This document shows positions 51,656 to 60,358 of a stretch of DNA of 64,000 nucleotides, one piece after another. The DNA lies in assembly GCA_009772895.1 (NCBI GenBank), contig WOUP01000011.1:40102-104101 (forward strand), in the 5' to 3' direction. Each line of letters begins with the position of its first letter. The first letter of the stretch is position 1. The notes below the pieces were generated by a model. That model was not told the origin of the DNA. It did no database searches and saw only the letters and a list, made by a program, of their open reading frames with translations. This DNA is from Puniceicoccaceae bacterium 5H (lineage in GTDB: Bacteria; Verrucomicrobiota; Verrucomicrobiia; Opitutales; Oceanipulchritudinaceae). The position numbers were made by a program, and so were the translations under genes.

Positions 51656-52552
51656 TTAAGCCAGTCGGTGCTCGAGCTGGCGGATGAGTTCTTCGAGGAA
51701 CCAGGTATCGGCGTCCCAGTCGGCGCAGAGGCGGAGGGCTTCGCGGGTCAGCTCGGCCGCCCGCTCGCGGCTGGCCTCGAGTCCGTGCACGCGCACGTAG
51801 GTGTTCTTCTGGTTGTTCACATCGGCGCCGGTGGTCTTGCCCAGCACCTCGGGGTTACTGGTCGCGTCGAGGATATCGTCTACGATCTGGAAGACCAGGC
51901 CCAGGTGCCGCCCAATCTGGTCGGCCTTGGCGTCGGCATCGACGGGGGCATCGGTACAGGCGAGCCCCATGCGCAGGGCCGCGCGCAAGAGGGCGGCGGT
52001 CTTGTTGAGGTGGATGTAGTCCAGCTCCTCGGGCCCGATCTCCTGCTGTTCGGCCAAGGTGTCGAGCACCTGCCCCCCGATCAGGCGACGGCTGTCCCCG
52101 GCTTCGGAGAGCAGGCGCACGAGGCGCAGGCCCACGCTCGGCTCGTCCACATAGGCGCGGGAGAGGATGCTGAAGGCCTCCGTGAGCAGCGCATCACCAG
52201 CGAGCACGGCGGTGGCCTGGTCGAACTTCACGTGGGCCGAGGGGCGTCCCCGGCGCAAGTCGCTGTCGTCCATGCACGGCAAATCGTCGTGGATGAGCGT
52301 GTAGGTGTGCAGCAGCTCGATGGCGACCGCCGCGGGCAGGGCGTCCACCCGCTGGTGGTAGAGTTCCGCGCAGGCGAGCACCAGCACGGGACGCAGACGC
52401 TTGCCGCCGGCATCGACGGAGTAGCGCATGGCCTCGTGGATTCTGGCCGGGCGGGCGGCAGCCGGGGGCAGCCACGCGTCGAGCGCTGCTTCTACTTGTT
52501 GACGGTATGCCTCGTGCCGGTCAGTGAATTCCATTGTCGCGGAAAGACTCAT
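51656..52552 (-). CDS. ispA: Polyprenyl (farnesyl/geranylgeranyl) diphosphate synthase
   Basis: A 298-aa trans-prenyltransferase that condenses isopentenyl diphosphate onto allylic diphosphates. The motifs are MRYSVDAGGKRLRPVLVLAC, the first Asp-rich motif HDDLPCMDDSDLRRGRPS, and the second, LGLVFQIVDDILDATSNPEV. The CMDDSD spacing and length are those of bacterial FPP synthase (IspA). An alternative start six codons in (MEFTDRHEAY) leaves more room for divergent promoters, since the next gene starts only 21 bp away. Confidence 0.92.
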   Translation of the reverse strand: MSLSATMEFTDRHEAYRQQVEAALDAWLPPAAARPARIHEAMRYSVDAGGKRLRPVLVLACAELYHQRVDALPAAVAIELLHTYTLIHDDLPCMDDSDLRRGRPSAHVKFDQATAVLAGDALLTEAFSILSRAYVDEPSVGLRLVRLLSEAGDSRRLIGGQVLDTLAEQQEIGPEELDYIHLNKTAALLRAALRMGLACTDAPVDADAKADQIGRHLGLVFQIVDDILDATSNPEVLGKTTGADVNNQKNTYVRVHGLEASRERAAELTREALRLCADWDADTWFLEELIRQLEHRLA

Positions 52553-52573
52553 TCAGTATTACGCTAATTTACG

Positions 52574-53182
52574 ATGGTGCAGTTGGAAAGTCTCAGTCGA
52601 ACGATCCTGAGTGATCGGGATATCAGAAGCAAGTGGTTGCTGGGCGGCCTCCTGCTTTCTTTGCCGTTCGTTAACCTGTTGGTGTTCGGCTACTGGCTCG
52701 TCTACGCGCGGCGCCTGTTGGACCGTCGCAGCCCGCAGTTGCCGCCCTGGATGCACTGGGAGCAGATCCTGGTCGACACGCTGCGTATGCTGGGCCTCTA
52801 CCTCGCCTATGCCTTGCTGCCCGTGCTCGTGTGCGGTGCCGTCTCTGGCCTGCTGGCGGCGTTGTTCCACTTGCTGTGGCTCGATTTGCTGGCCTGGACA
52901 GTCGCGTGGATCCCGCTGATGGTCGCCGTCGCGCTGGCCCCGTTGACGTTTCTGGCGGCGACCTTTGCCTTTGTGTCCACGGGCGGTGACTGGAAGGTAT
53001 TGCTGCAGCCGCTCGACATCCTGTCGCTCATTCAACGCGGTTGGGGGCAGCTCGTGATCCCGCTGCTGGCCTTTTGGGGCGTGGCGGCCCTGGGATGGCC
53101 GGTCGCCGGATTTCTTATTTTCCTTGGCTTTAGCATCTTGATCCCTTACGCCTTTAGCGTATTTTCGCAGGTTTCGGAATAA
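52574..53182 (+). CDS. DUF4013-like multi-pass membrane protein
   Basis: A 202-aa very hydrophobic protein with four to five helices (WLLGGLLLSLPFVNLLVFGY; MLGLYLAYALLPVLVCGAVS; LVIPLLAFWGVAALGWPVAG; FLIFLGFSILIPYAFSVFSQ). The conserved start with RDIRSKWLLGG and the WLVYARRLL after the first helix resemble DUF4013. No catalytic residues are visible. It is followed 12 bp later by the zinc-ribbon gene and may be in one operon with it and the next gene. Confidence 0.75.
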   Translation: MVQLESLSRTILSDRDIRSKWLLGGLLLSLPFVNLLVFGYWLVYARRLLDRRSPQLPPWMHWEQILVDTLRMLGLYLAYALLPVLVCGAVSGLLAALFHLLWLDLLAWTVAWIPLMVAVALAPLTFLAATFAFVSTGGDWKVLLQPLDILSLIQRGWGQLVIPLLAFWGVAALGWPVAGFLIFLGFSILIPYAFSVFSQVSE

Positions 53183-53194
53183 AAGCATATACAC

Positions 53195-53470
53195 ATGCCT
53201 ACCTACGAATACGTCTGCCAAACGTGTGATCGTGAATACGAAGTCTTCCAACGGATGTCGGAAGATGCTCACACCACTTGTAACTGCGGCCGGAACGAGC
53301 CGGTAAAACGCAAGATCGGCACCGGTGCCGGTATTATCTTCAAGGGTGGGGGCTTTTACGAGACCGACTTCAAGGCGAAGAAGGGCAGCTCCAGCTCGAG
53401 CTCGGAAAGTAAATCGAGCGACAGCAAGGGCTCCAGCGACGCAAAGTCGAGCACGTCCAAGGCTGAATGA
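53195..53470 (+). CDS. FmdB-family zinc-ribbon protein
   Basis: A 91-aa protein. The N-terminal zinc ribbon (residues 1-45) has Cys pairs CQTC and CNCG (MPTYEYVCQTCDREYEVFQR; TTCNCGRNEPVKRKI), the FmdB/CxxC regulatory form. A Gly-rich link FKGGGFYETDFK, also typical, leads into a Ser/Lys low-complexity tail. Function is thought to be regulatory but is unproven. Confidence 0.92.
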   Translation: MPTYEYVCQTCDREYEVFQRMSEDAHTTCNCGRNEPVKRKIGTGAGIIFKGGGFYETDFKAKKGSSSSSSESKSSDSKGSSDAKSSTSKAE

Positions 53471-53496
53471 TCCGCTAACTCCAACTCTATCCGATC

Positions 53497-54225
53497 ATGG
53501 CGCGCCGTGGTGAAAAAGACATTCCTTCCCCTCCCACCTGGAGGGTCGCTGCCGGCGCGTTGCTGGTCGCTTTGATTGGTGCCGGCTTCGGCCTGTTCCG
53601 CCTCGCTCACGAACCCACTACCGTGGTCCGCGATCGTGAGGCGCTACTCGAACTGGAGCCGGGCACTTCCAGCTACCTCGTCGGGTCTATGGAGGGCGGC
53701 GAGACCTGGGAACAGAAACGCACCGTCGTCGTGCGCGGCGATGCCGATGCGCTCGACGTGACGCCGGGAGAACTCAACCGCTGGAGCAACCGCTATTTTC
53801 GCGCGGTCGAAACCGAAGAGGGCACCCATACGGTCCTTGGCGTGCTGGACTTTTCCTTCGCCAACACGGCGGCCCCCAATTTCCGCATCCTCGACAACGG
53901 TCAATTGCAAGTGGCCGTGCCGCTCGAGTTTACGGCCCTCGCCCCGGAAGAGGAGTTTCATTACATCGTGCTAGGCCGCTTTTACCGCAGTGGCGAGACG
54001 GGTGAAGTCTACTTCGGGGTCGAAGAAAGTCGCCTGAACGCCGCGCCGCTGACCTTCGCCGGTCCGCTGCAGCAAAAGGTCTTCAAGTGGGTCATGGCCC
54101 CCTTCGCCAAGTCCCCCGAAGGCGAGGATATGGCACGCGCCTGGCCGAATCTCAAGGCGGCGGAAATTTCCGGGCCGGAGCAGGTCGTGAAGTTCCTGAT
54201 GGAGCGTGCGCCCGAGGAGGCCTAG
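53497..54225 (+). CDS. Single-pass membrane protein, hypothetical
   Basis: A 242-aa protein with one N-terminal membrane anchor (WRVAAGALLVALIGAGFGLF, about residues 15-36). The periplasmic domain of about 200 residues contains VRGDADALDVTPGELNRWSN and a C-terminal helix ending EEA. The segment VPLEFTALAPEEEFHYIVLG looks like a conserved core. I do not recognise a family. It follows the zinc-ribbon gene by 26 bp. Confidence 0.8.
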   Translation: MARRGEKDIPSPPTWRVAAGALLVALIGAGFGLFRLAHEPTTVVRDREALLELEPGTSSYLVGSMEGGETWEQKRTVVVRGDADALDVTPGELNRWSNRYFRAVETEEGTHTVLGVLDFSFANTAAPNFRILDNGQLQVAVPLEFTALAPEEEFHYIVLGRFYRSGETGEVYFGVEESRLNAAPLTFAGPLQQKVFKWVMAPFAKSPEGEDMARAWPNLKAAEISGPEQVVKFLMERAPEEA

Positions 54226-54329
54226 CTCTTTTTCCCGCACGTGAGTTGCAGCGCTGCGCATTCGTGGTGCGGGGCGTGGCTTGCCTGTTCCCGTAACGGT
54301 ACCCATACTGGATTTTTCCTACCCCGATT

Positions 54330-55442
54330 ATGATGAAGATGACGCACTTTGCCCGTAACGGCCTCGGTCTGCTCGCCCTGGCCTCGCTCGTGAACCCCAT
54401 CTGGGCCGCGAGCGAGATGAACCTCGACCACGCGACCCGCCTCGACGCCGACAACCCTCACATCCGCTACAGCGGGCGCTCCGAAGGCATCGGGACCGAT
54501 ACGGTCACCTTTGGCCATAGTGGTGCGCGGGTGCGCCTGCGCTTCGAGGGCACTTCGGTCGGCGCGTGGATCGACGATGAATCGCAGAAGAATTACTGCA
54601 TGGTGTGGCTCGATGGAGAGCCTGGAAAGAAGTTCCAGCTCAATCACGAGAACGACTTTTACACGCTCGCCCACGATCTCGAGCCAGGCGAGCACACGGT
54701 GGAAGTCGTGCGCGTGACGGAGGGCTTCCTCGGCCTGGCGCACTTCAAGGGCTTTGCCCTCGATCATGACGCGGAGGTGCTGGACTGGCAGACCGCGCAC
54801 GACCGCAAGATCGAGTTCATCGGCGACTCCATCACCTGCGGCTACGGCGTCGAGGCCAACGACCCCAAGGAGCACTTTACGCCCGCCACAGAGAACTTCT
54901 GCCTTGGCTACTCCGGCCTCACCGCCCGTCGTCTGGATGCGGACTATCTCGTGGTCTCGCGCTCCGGCATCGGCATGGTGCGCAACTATGACGGCCCCTA
55001 CGACGGCAGCGACAACGCGATGCCCGACATCTACCCGCAGACCTTTTACACCGAGACCGAGCCGAAGTGGGACTTCGACCGCTTCACCCCCGACGTCGTC
55101 TGCATCAACCTTGGCACGAACGACTTCAGTACCACCGGCGTCAACGTGGACAACTACGTGTCCGCCTACGTGACCTTTGCCGGCAAGGTGCTCGATCGCT
55201 ATCCCGAAGCCGAGTTGGTCGTTCTGGAAGGCCCGATGAACAACAGCAAGGAACTGCGCGCCGCCCTCGACCGCGTCGTCGACCAGCTCCAGGAGCAGGC
55301 CCCCGAACGCGTGCACTTCGTCGAGCTCAGCGCGCAAGGCGAGCTCGGCTACGGCGCCGACTATCACCCCAACCGCGCCCAATCCCGCCGCAACGCTGAC
55401 GAGCTGACCGCCTACCTCGCCGACCTCATGGATTGGCAGTAG
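54330..55442 (+). CDS. Exported CE2-type acetyl esterase (SGNH/GDSL hydrolase)
   Basis: A 370-aa exported esterase. A signal peptide (about 1-26) is followed by a beta-sandwich domain (about 30-155; HIRYSGRSEGIGTDTVTFGH, VRLRFEGTSVGAWIDD) and an SGNH domain: block I IEFIGDSITCGYGVEAND with Ser about 167, block III INLGTNDFSTTGVN, and the Asp-His pair about 344-346 in DYHPNRAQSRRN. This is the carbohydrate-esterase family 2 layout, which removes acetyl groups from plant polysaccharides. It could act with the rhamnogalacturonan lyases, since pectin is acetylated (inference). Confidence 0.9.
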   Translation: MMKMTHFARNGLGLLALASLVNPIWAASEMNLDHATRLDADNPHIRYSGRSEGIGTDTVTFGHSGARVRLRFEGTSVGAWIDDESQKNYCMVWLDGEPGKKFQLNHENDFYTLAHDLEPGEHTVEVVRVTEGFLGLAHFKGFALDHDAEVLDWQTAHDRKIEFIGDSITCGYGVEANDPKEHFTPATENFCLGYSGLTARRLDADYLVVSRSGIGMVRNYDGPYDGSDNAMPDIYPQTFYTETEPKWDFDRFTPDVVCINLGTNDFSTTGVNVDNYVSAYVTFAGKVLDRYPEAELVVLEGPMNNSKELRAALDRVVDQLQEQAPERVHFVELSAQGELGYGADYHPNRAQSRRNADELTAYLADLMDWQ

Positions 55443-55465
55443 TCGCGGATTGGAGAGGGATGGCG

Positions 55466-55494
55466 GAGCCCGTCACCCGTTTCGCTGCGGGCTC
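55466..55494 (+). other. Stem-loop after the esterase gene
   Basis: GAGCCCG/CGGGCTC stem, extended by GGAGAGG/CCTCTCC on the outside, 23 bp after the esterase stop. There is no T run. Possibly a factor-dependent end or mRNA 3' structure. Confidence 0.5.
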
Positions 55495-55585
55495 TCCTCT
55501 CCCTTGGAGGGCGCATCTCCTTCCCGGCGGCGGGGTTACAAAGCGGGTGACAAAAGAGGGGACCGGACCGAGAATTTTTTGCCTC

Positions 55586-55616
55586 CAAAAATAAAGGCGA
55601 CCCGTCGGCCGCCTTT
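55586..55616 (-). terminator. tracrRNA terminator
   Basis: On the minus strand AAAGGCG and CGCCTTT form a 7-bp stem (55616-55593, with an inner CC/GG pairing), followed by A and five T. Confidence 0.88.
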
Positions 55617-55710
55617 AATAAGAAACCCTTTCTTACGCCGACGTGCTTGCATGGCAAGCAGTGGTCAAGGCTCGGGTTACTAACTTTGTCTTGATTCCAG
55701 AAAGATGGGT
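55586..55710 (-). ncRNA. tracrRNA of the type II-C CRISPR system
   Basis: On the minus strand, divergent from cas9, TGGAATCAAGACAAAGT (55699-55683) is an anti-repeat. It pairs with the first 17 bases of the repeat read on the minus strand (GCTTTGCCTTGATTCCA), with one C-A mismatch and one end G-U. Downstream lie the hairpins GCTTGC-CAT-GCAAGC and TAAGAAA-GGG-TTTCTTA, then a rho-independent terminator. Order and size (about 125 nt from just before the anti-repeat) fit known tracrRNAs. The 5' end is not defined; a promoter candidate near 55779-55808 would give about 185 nt. Confidence 0.86.
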
Positions 55711-55731
55711 AGAGGAATCCTCAGGTCTGAT

Positions 55732-55745
55732 CAAGATCAATCTTG
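55732..55745. promoter_or_regulatory. Inverted repeat between tracrRNA and cas9
   Basis: CAAGAT-CA-ATCTTG is a 6-bp inverted repeat. A second small palindrome, GAGGAATCCTC, lies at about 55712-55722. Both sit in the divergent control region and could be operator sites; no regulator is known. Confidence 0.3.
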
Positions 55746-55778
55746 TGTATGCTTAGAGAAAAACCTTGAGACAGGGGC

Positions 55779-55808
55779 GTTATATTATTAGTGAGCATTT
55801 ATGGTCAC
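55779..55808 (-). promoter_or_regulatory. Candidate minus-strand promoter for tracrRNA
   Basis: GTGACC (-35-like, 55808-55803) and TATAAC (-10-like, 55784-55779) are separated by 18 bp. The -35 part lies in the first codons of cas9. The -10 differs from consensus at one base and the -35 at two. It is the best sigma-70-like site seen upstream of the anti-repeat. Confidence 0.35.
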
Positions 55809-58800
55809 TATGTCAGACGCCGTTTCTTTCTCATTTGATATTGGACATGCTTCGATTGGTTGGGCGGCGCTGGCCGCAGACGGCAAGGTGCTGGGCTGCG
55901 GGAGCGTGATCTTCCCCAAGGAAGACTGCCAGAACTTTGCCCGTGCAGGGCTGCGCCGACAGCGTCGCCATGTCGCGGCGACGCGCAACCGCATGAAGCG
56001 TCTGCGCCAGCTCTTCGTGGAGAAGGGCGTGCTGACGGTGCAGGAGGCTTATGAACAGGCGCAGCCGTCGAGCGGTGTGATGATGCCGTGGCTGCTGGCG
56101 GCGCAGGCGCTGGAGAAGGGACGTCAATTGACCTGGCGCGAGCTGTGGCAGGTGATCCGCTGGTACGCGCACAATCGCGGTTACGACGGCAACGCCGAGT
56201 GGGCGGGCGACGGCCCCACGGCGGAAGACACCGAGAAAGTCCAGAACGCGAAACAGATGATGGAGGATAGCGGCGCCGATAGTATGGCGGTCGCGATCTG
56301 CCGCTTTCTCGAAGTCGACCTGGAGACAGGCGTGCTGCATGGCGATAAATACTTCAAGGGTCAAAACGTCGCCTTTCCGCGCGAAACCGTGCGCGGCGAA
56401 GTCCGCACCATCCTCACCCAGGCCGAGAGCTACCTGCCGGGTTGCGACGTTACCTTTATACGGATGGTGATGGATGAACTGAGCCCGGAAGAGGCCAAGC
56501 GCTTTGGACTGCCGGAGCGATATCGCGGCGGTCTGCTCTTTGGGCAGATGATCCCGCGCTTTGACAACCGCATCATCAGCACCTGCCCCATCAGCGGAGA
56601 AAAGACGCCGCTCAAGCATTGCCCCGAGTATTATCGCTACCGCTGGGCGGAGTTGATGGCGAATCTTGCCGTAGAAGTAGACGGCGTAAAGCGTCCGCTG
56701 CTGCCCCGTGAACGCGAAGCCCTCCATGCGTGCATGACTGAACAGGGCTATCTGACCAAGGGCCAGCTCAAGAAGGCGCTGGAAGAGATTACCGGCGGCA
56801 GCGCCAAGCAGGTGGACGACTACTTCCTGCATGCGGAGATGGAAAAGGCGCTGGTGTTGGATCCCGTCCGGAAGGAGGTGACGGGAAGCAAGTTGGGGCC
56901 GATCTGGCAGACGCTCTCCTCGAAGCACCAGAAGATTTTCGCGAATCAGTTCTTCCGCGATGGTAAGATTAAGCTGGAGGATTGGCGAGCGCGCTTGCTC
57001 AAAGATGGGGAAGATGTCTCCGCTTTTGACGCCGCCGTGGAGGAGGTCGTGGCCCAGACCAAACCCCGAGGCAAGAGGAAGGCCGAGCCGCTGACGGTCG
57101 ACGCCCTCATGACTCAGGTCCATCGGCTGGGCGCTGCCGCATCGGGAAGGGCCCCGTATTCACGCCAGCTGATGCAACAGGCGGTTGAGGAGGTAATGGC
57201 TGGCCTTCATCCAAAGGCAGTCAAGAGTGACGACCCGAGTAATCCGCAACAGCGCAACGGCTGTCTGGCTCGAACCAATGAGATTCTGGAGCGCGAGCGC
57301 GGCCGCCGCCTGGACGAGCAAACGAACAACCACCTCGTGCGCCACCGGATGCTGATGTTCCGTCGACTGCTGGAAGATCTTTACCAGCAATACGCGGGCG
57401 GAGATATTCGCCGAGTCGGCCCGACCACGATCGAAGTCGCGCGCGACATGGTGGAATATTCCGGTATGAGCGCGCAGGACAAGGCCAAGCTCTTCGGCCA
57501 GAAAGTCGCCCCGTTCAACCGGGCGGAGAAATACCTGCGGGAGGCCTTTGAAGACGCGGACATTTTCAAGCCGATCACTTACAACATGATTCGCAAGGCC
57601 CGCATTGCGATGGCGCAGAATTGGGTGTGCCCCTACACTGGGCGTAGCTTCGGGCCTCAGGAGATTGCCTATGATCAGGTTGACTTCGAGCACATCGTTC
57701 CGCGCTCGCAGAAGATCAGCGATTCGCTGGACGGCCTCGTCATCACGTTCCGCGAGGTGAATAAAATGAAAGGAAACCGCTTGGCGCTGGACTTCGTGCG
57801 GCAGTGTGCGGGCACTTCCGTTGCTGTCGTCTACGAAGATGAAAACAGCGAGATCGTGTCGGAGAAACGCTTCCGCCAGATTGTAGATGGCTGGTACCCC
57901 AAGCGCGACCCGCGCAGCTTGCCGAATGCGACCGACGAGGACTTCATCCGCTGGCGGCGCAAACAGAACCTGCTGCGTGAGACCTATGATGAAAAGGACA
58001 ACGACTTCACGCCGCGTCTGCTGACATTCACGTCTCACCTCAACAAACTGGCAGCTCTCGAAGCCCGCAAGTTCTGGCATGCGGAGGCGGCAAAGGTAGA
58101 CGCATTACGCCAAGTCGAGCCGGAGCACCTGGTGGGACATATGCAGGGCAGCGTCACGCATCGCTTCCGCTCGGATTGGAAGCTGTTGGGCTGCCTGGCT
58201 GAAGTTTGCCCGGAGGTCGTTGAGAAGGTTGGGGATGACAGTCGCTTGCTGCCAAAAGCGCAGATCCGCGAGATCACCCACCTGCACCACGCCGTGGATG
58301 CGGTAGCGATTGGACTGACGCGACAGTGCTTCGCCCGCCTCGGCTACCCAGTGCTCGAGCGCGAGAAGTGCCAGACGATTCTCAAGCGCAAGGCGTCCAA
58401 CAATGATGAGCGCGATTGGCTGGCTTCCCTGGGCATCTTTCAGTTCGACCACCAAGGACGGCACCACCTGAAGCCTCTAGATGAGGACATTCGAGCATCG
58501 CTCATCGCCGCTTTGGCGCAAAAGCGCGTGGTGCAGCATGTCCCGGCTTCCATGAGCGGGTTGAAAGTCGAGCAGACGCAATGGCGTGTGCTGCATGGAC
58601 CCGATGGCGATGGCAAGCTTACCCTCCGTCAGCGGGGTCCGCGCGAGAACGGACACCGTCGCTTTAAGGAAGCCAAGGAAGCCAGCAGCCGCGTGCTCGG
58701 CTTTGCTCCGACCCGCGAAGAGAGCAAGCTGAAGCCGCGTCAGGCAGGCATCGTCATTTCGGAGAACTTCGGCGCTGCGATTTCTGACGCAGGGGCGACC

Positions 58801-59100
58801 GTCATCCCCTTCCACCGTGTTTGGAATCGCCTACAGGAGTTGAAGGGGGCTGATGGTAAGCCACCGTTGGTCATCCGCCGGGGGCAGGTGATCCAGGTCG
58901 CGAATGGGCGCTATAAAGGGCTCTGGCGCATCCATTCGGTTAAGGACAACAAGACCGGCGTTTCGCTCGACATGGCCCGTCCGGAGCTAGTAAAGGCCGA
59001 GAACAAGAAGGCGGGCTGCGGCATGAATGTGCGCCTGGCCAGCTTGGTCAAAAACGGCCTGCGCCAATATGAAACGACTTTGACGGGAGACCCGATGTAA
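55801..59100 (+). CDS. cas9: Type II-C CRISPR-associated endonuclease Cas9
   Basis: A 1,099-aa RNA-guided DNA endonuclease. RuvC-I is SFDIGHASIGWAALA with Asp13 (Asp10 if translation starts at the second ATG, 55810). The Arg-rich bridge helix is RAGLRRQRRHVAATRNRMKR. A helical recognition lobe spans about 80-530. RuvC-II is TIEVARDMVEYSG with Glu545. HNH has CPYTGRSF and VDFEHIVPRSQ with His631 and NKMKGNR. RuvC-III is ITHLHHAVDAVAIGLT with His829 and Asp833. All catalytic residues are present. The PAM-interacting C-terminus spans about 880-1099. Size and the absence of csn2 and cas4 place it in II-C. It is followed 6 bp later by cas1. Confidence 0.97.
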   Translation: MVTMSDAVSFSFDIGHASIGWAALAADGKVLGCGSVIFPKEDCQNFARAGLRRQRRHVAATRNRMKRLRQLFVEKGVLTVQEAYEQAQPSSGVMMPWLLAAQALEKGRQLTWRELWQVIRWYAHNRGYDGNAEWAGDGPTAEDTEKVQNAKQMMEDSGADSMAVAICRFLEVDLETGVLHGDKYFKGQNVAFPRETVRGEVRTILTQAESYLPGCDVTFIRMVMDELSPEEAKRFGLPERYRGGLLFGQMIPRFDNRIISTCPISGEKTPLKHCPEYYRYRWAELMANLAVEVDGVKRPLLPREREALHACMTEQGYLTKGQLKKALEEITGGSAKQVDDYFLHAEMEKALVLDPVRKEVTGSKLGPIWQTLSSKHQKIFANQFFRDGKIKLEDWRARLLKDGEDVSAFDAAVEEVVAQTKPRGKRKAEPLTVDALMTQVHRLGAAASGRAPYSRQLMQQAVEEVMAGLHPKAVKSDDPSNPQQRNGCLARTNEILERERGRRLDEQTNNHLVRHRMLMFRRLLEDLYQQYAGGDIRRVGPTTIEVARDMVEYSGMSAQDKAKLFGQKVAPFNRAEKYLREAFEDADIFKPITYNMIRKARIAMAQNWVCPYTGRSFGPQEIAYDQVDFEHIVPRSQKISDSLDGLVITFREVNKMKGNRLALDFVRQCAGTSVAVVYEDENSEIVSEKRFRQIVDGWYPKRDPRSLPNATDEDFIRWRRKQNLLRETYDEKDNDFTPRLLTFTSHLNKLAALEARKFWHAEAAKVDALRQVEPEHLVGHMQGSVTHRFRSDWKLLGCLAEVCPEVVEKVGDDSRLLPKAQIREITHLHHAVDAVAIGLTRQCFARLGYPVLEREKCQTILKRKASNNDERDWLASLGIFQFDHQGRHHLKPLDEDIRASLIAALAQKRVVQHVPASMSGLKVEQTQWRVLHGPDGDGKLTLRQRGPRENGHRRFKEAKEASSRVLGFAPTREESKLKPRQAGIVISENFGAAISDAGATVIPFHRVWNRLQELKGADGKPPLVIRRGQVIQVANGRYKGLWRIHSVKDNKTGVSLDMARPELVKAENKKAGCGMNVRLASLVKNGLRQYETTLTGDPM

Positions 59101-59106
59101 GCGCGC

Positions 59107-60024
59107 ATGTCCTACCACATCATCACGATTGAGGAGACCGGCGGCATGGTTTCGTGCCGCAAAGGGCAACTCGTTTGTGAGAGCGAGCAGGGGCGTAAGT
59201 CGATTCCTCTCGAAGATGTGGCCGCCATCATCATTACGAGCTTCTCGACCAGCCTGCACAGTCACCTGCTGATCGAAGCGGCAAAGCAGGGGGTCGCACT
59301 GGTCATTTGCGAGCACTTTCAGCCGGTCAGCCTCCTGCTGCCGGCGAATCGGTCCTCGGATACGCTCTTGACCAAGGCGACGCTGGCGCTGCCGGAAAAG
59401 CGCAAGGGCAGCCTTTGGCGGCGCACGATCAACGCCAAGTGCGTCAACCAGTATCTCGTGGCGCTCGAGCTCGCGCCCTATCATGCAAAACTCGAGCGGC
59501 TGCGGGCGACTGCCTACGGCAAAAGCCCACACAAGGAATCCGCGGCCGCCCGCTACTACTGGCAGATCTACGGTGAGGCCCTCGGCGAAAAAGGCTTCGA
59601 GCGTAATGAGGGCGGCCACCGCCTCAACGGCCTGTTGAATTATGGTTACGCTGTCTTGCTGACGTCCGTGCTGCAAAAGCTGTTTGCAGTTGGGCTGGAC
59701 CCGACTTTCGGCATATACCACGCCACGCGCGAGCGTAGCACCCCTCTCGCCTACGATCTGATGGAGCCGTTTCGCCCGTGCGTCGACTGGCGGGTATGGC
59801 AGTGGATGCGCCAGCAGGAAGACCCGGAGGATTTTACGCTGACCAAGGAATTCAAGCGCTTCGTCACCGGCTTTGTCCTGGAGAAGGTCGGCTACCTCGA
59901 GATGGAGGTGGATATCCGCTCCTGCATCGAAGGTGTGGTGCGCAGTTTCAGGCGGGCTGTGCTGGAGCAGCGCGCAACCCACTATCAACCATGGACACCC
60001 AAAAATTCAAAGTGGGCTGGATGA
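59107..60024 (+). CDS. cas1: CRISPR adaptation integrase Cas1
   Basis: The 305-aa type II Cas1 forms the spacer-integration complex with Cas2. The N-terminal beta domain (SYHIITIEETGGMVSCRKGQ; IPLEDVAAIIITSFSTSLHS) precedes a helical catalytic domain. Its metal ligands are Glu in PHKESAAARYYWQIYGEAL, His in FGIYHATRERSTPLAYDLME, and the acidic residues that follow. It lies between cas9 (6-bp gap) and cas2, which it overlaps, so all three are one operon. Confidence 0.96.
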   Translation: MSYHIITIEETGGMVSCRKGQLVCESEQGRKSIPLEDVAAIIITSFSTSLHSHLLIEAAKQGVALVICEHFQPVSLLLPANRSSDTLLTKATLALPEKRKGSLWRRTINAKCVNQYLVALELAPYHAKLERLRATAYGKSPHKESAAARYYWQIYGEALGEKGFERNEGGHRLNGLLNYGYAVLLTSVLQKLFAVGLDPTFGIYHATRERSTPLAYDLMEPFRPCVDWRVWQWMRQQEDPEDFTLTKEFKRFVTGFVLEKVGYLEMEVDIRSCIEGVVRSFRRAVLEQRATHYQPWTPKNSKWAG

Positions 60025-60326
60025 TCGTGGCATTTGACCTTCCGGTGAAGGAAAAAGACGAGAGAAGGGCATACGCTAATTTCCGTAAGTTCCTGCTCGC
60101 CGACGGCTATCAAATGCTTCAGTTTAGCGTATATGCGCGACCGATGGTCAGCCATGCCCGGATGGAGACGCACGTGCGCCGTCTCCGCGCCAATCTGCCA
60201 CCCGAAGGCAGTATTCGCGCCGTCTTTGTCACCCAGGCGCAGTGGGACCGCTCCTTCGTCATCTACGGCAAACCCCCGGAGGAATTTCCTCCAGAGGGCC
60301 TTCCTGACCAGTTGCAGTTCTGGTAA
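59991..60326 (+). CDS. cas2: CRISPR adaptation protein Cas2
   Basis: A 111-aa Cas2 (VGWMIVAFDLPVKEKDERRA, FRKFLLADGYQMLQFSVYAR, GSIRAVFVTQAQWDRSFVIY). The ferredoxin-like fold dimerises to bridge two Cas1 dimers during spacer insertion. I chose the ATG at 59991, giving a 34-nt overlap with cas1, because related proteins have residues before the first strand. The ATG at 60021 forms an ATGA overlap with the cas1 stop and is the other candidate. The first CRISPR repeat begins 32 bp after its stop. Confidence 0.93.
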   Translation: MDTQKFKVGWMIVAFDLPVKEKDERRAYANFRKFLLADGYQMLQFSVYARPMVSHARMETHVRRLRANLPPEGSIRAVFVTQAQWDRSFVIYGKPPEEFPPEGLPDQLQFW

Positions 60327-60358
60327 CTCGTTGGAGTTTAATCATAACGGGAACGGTT

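Noticed and set aside
60327..60358. The 32-bp gap after cas2 as CRISPR leader
   Set aside because: Too short for a leader, and the anti-repeat puts the array's transcription start at the other end. Not fully excluded.
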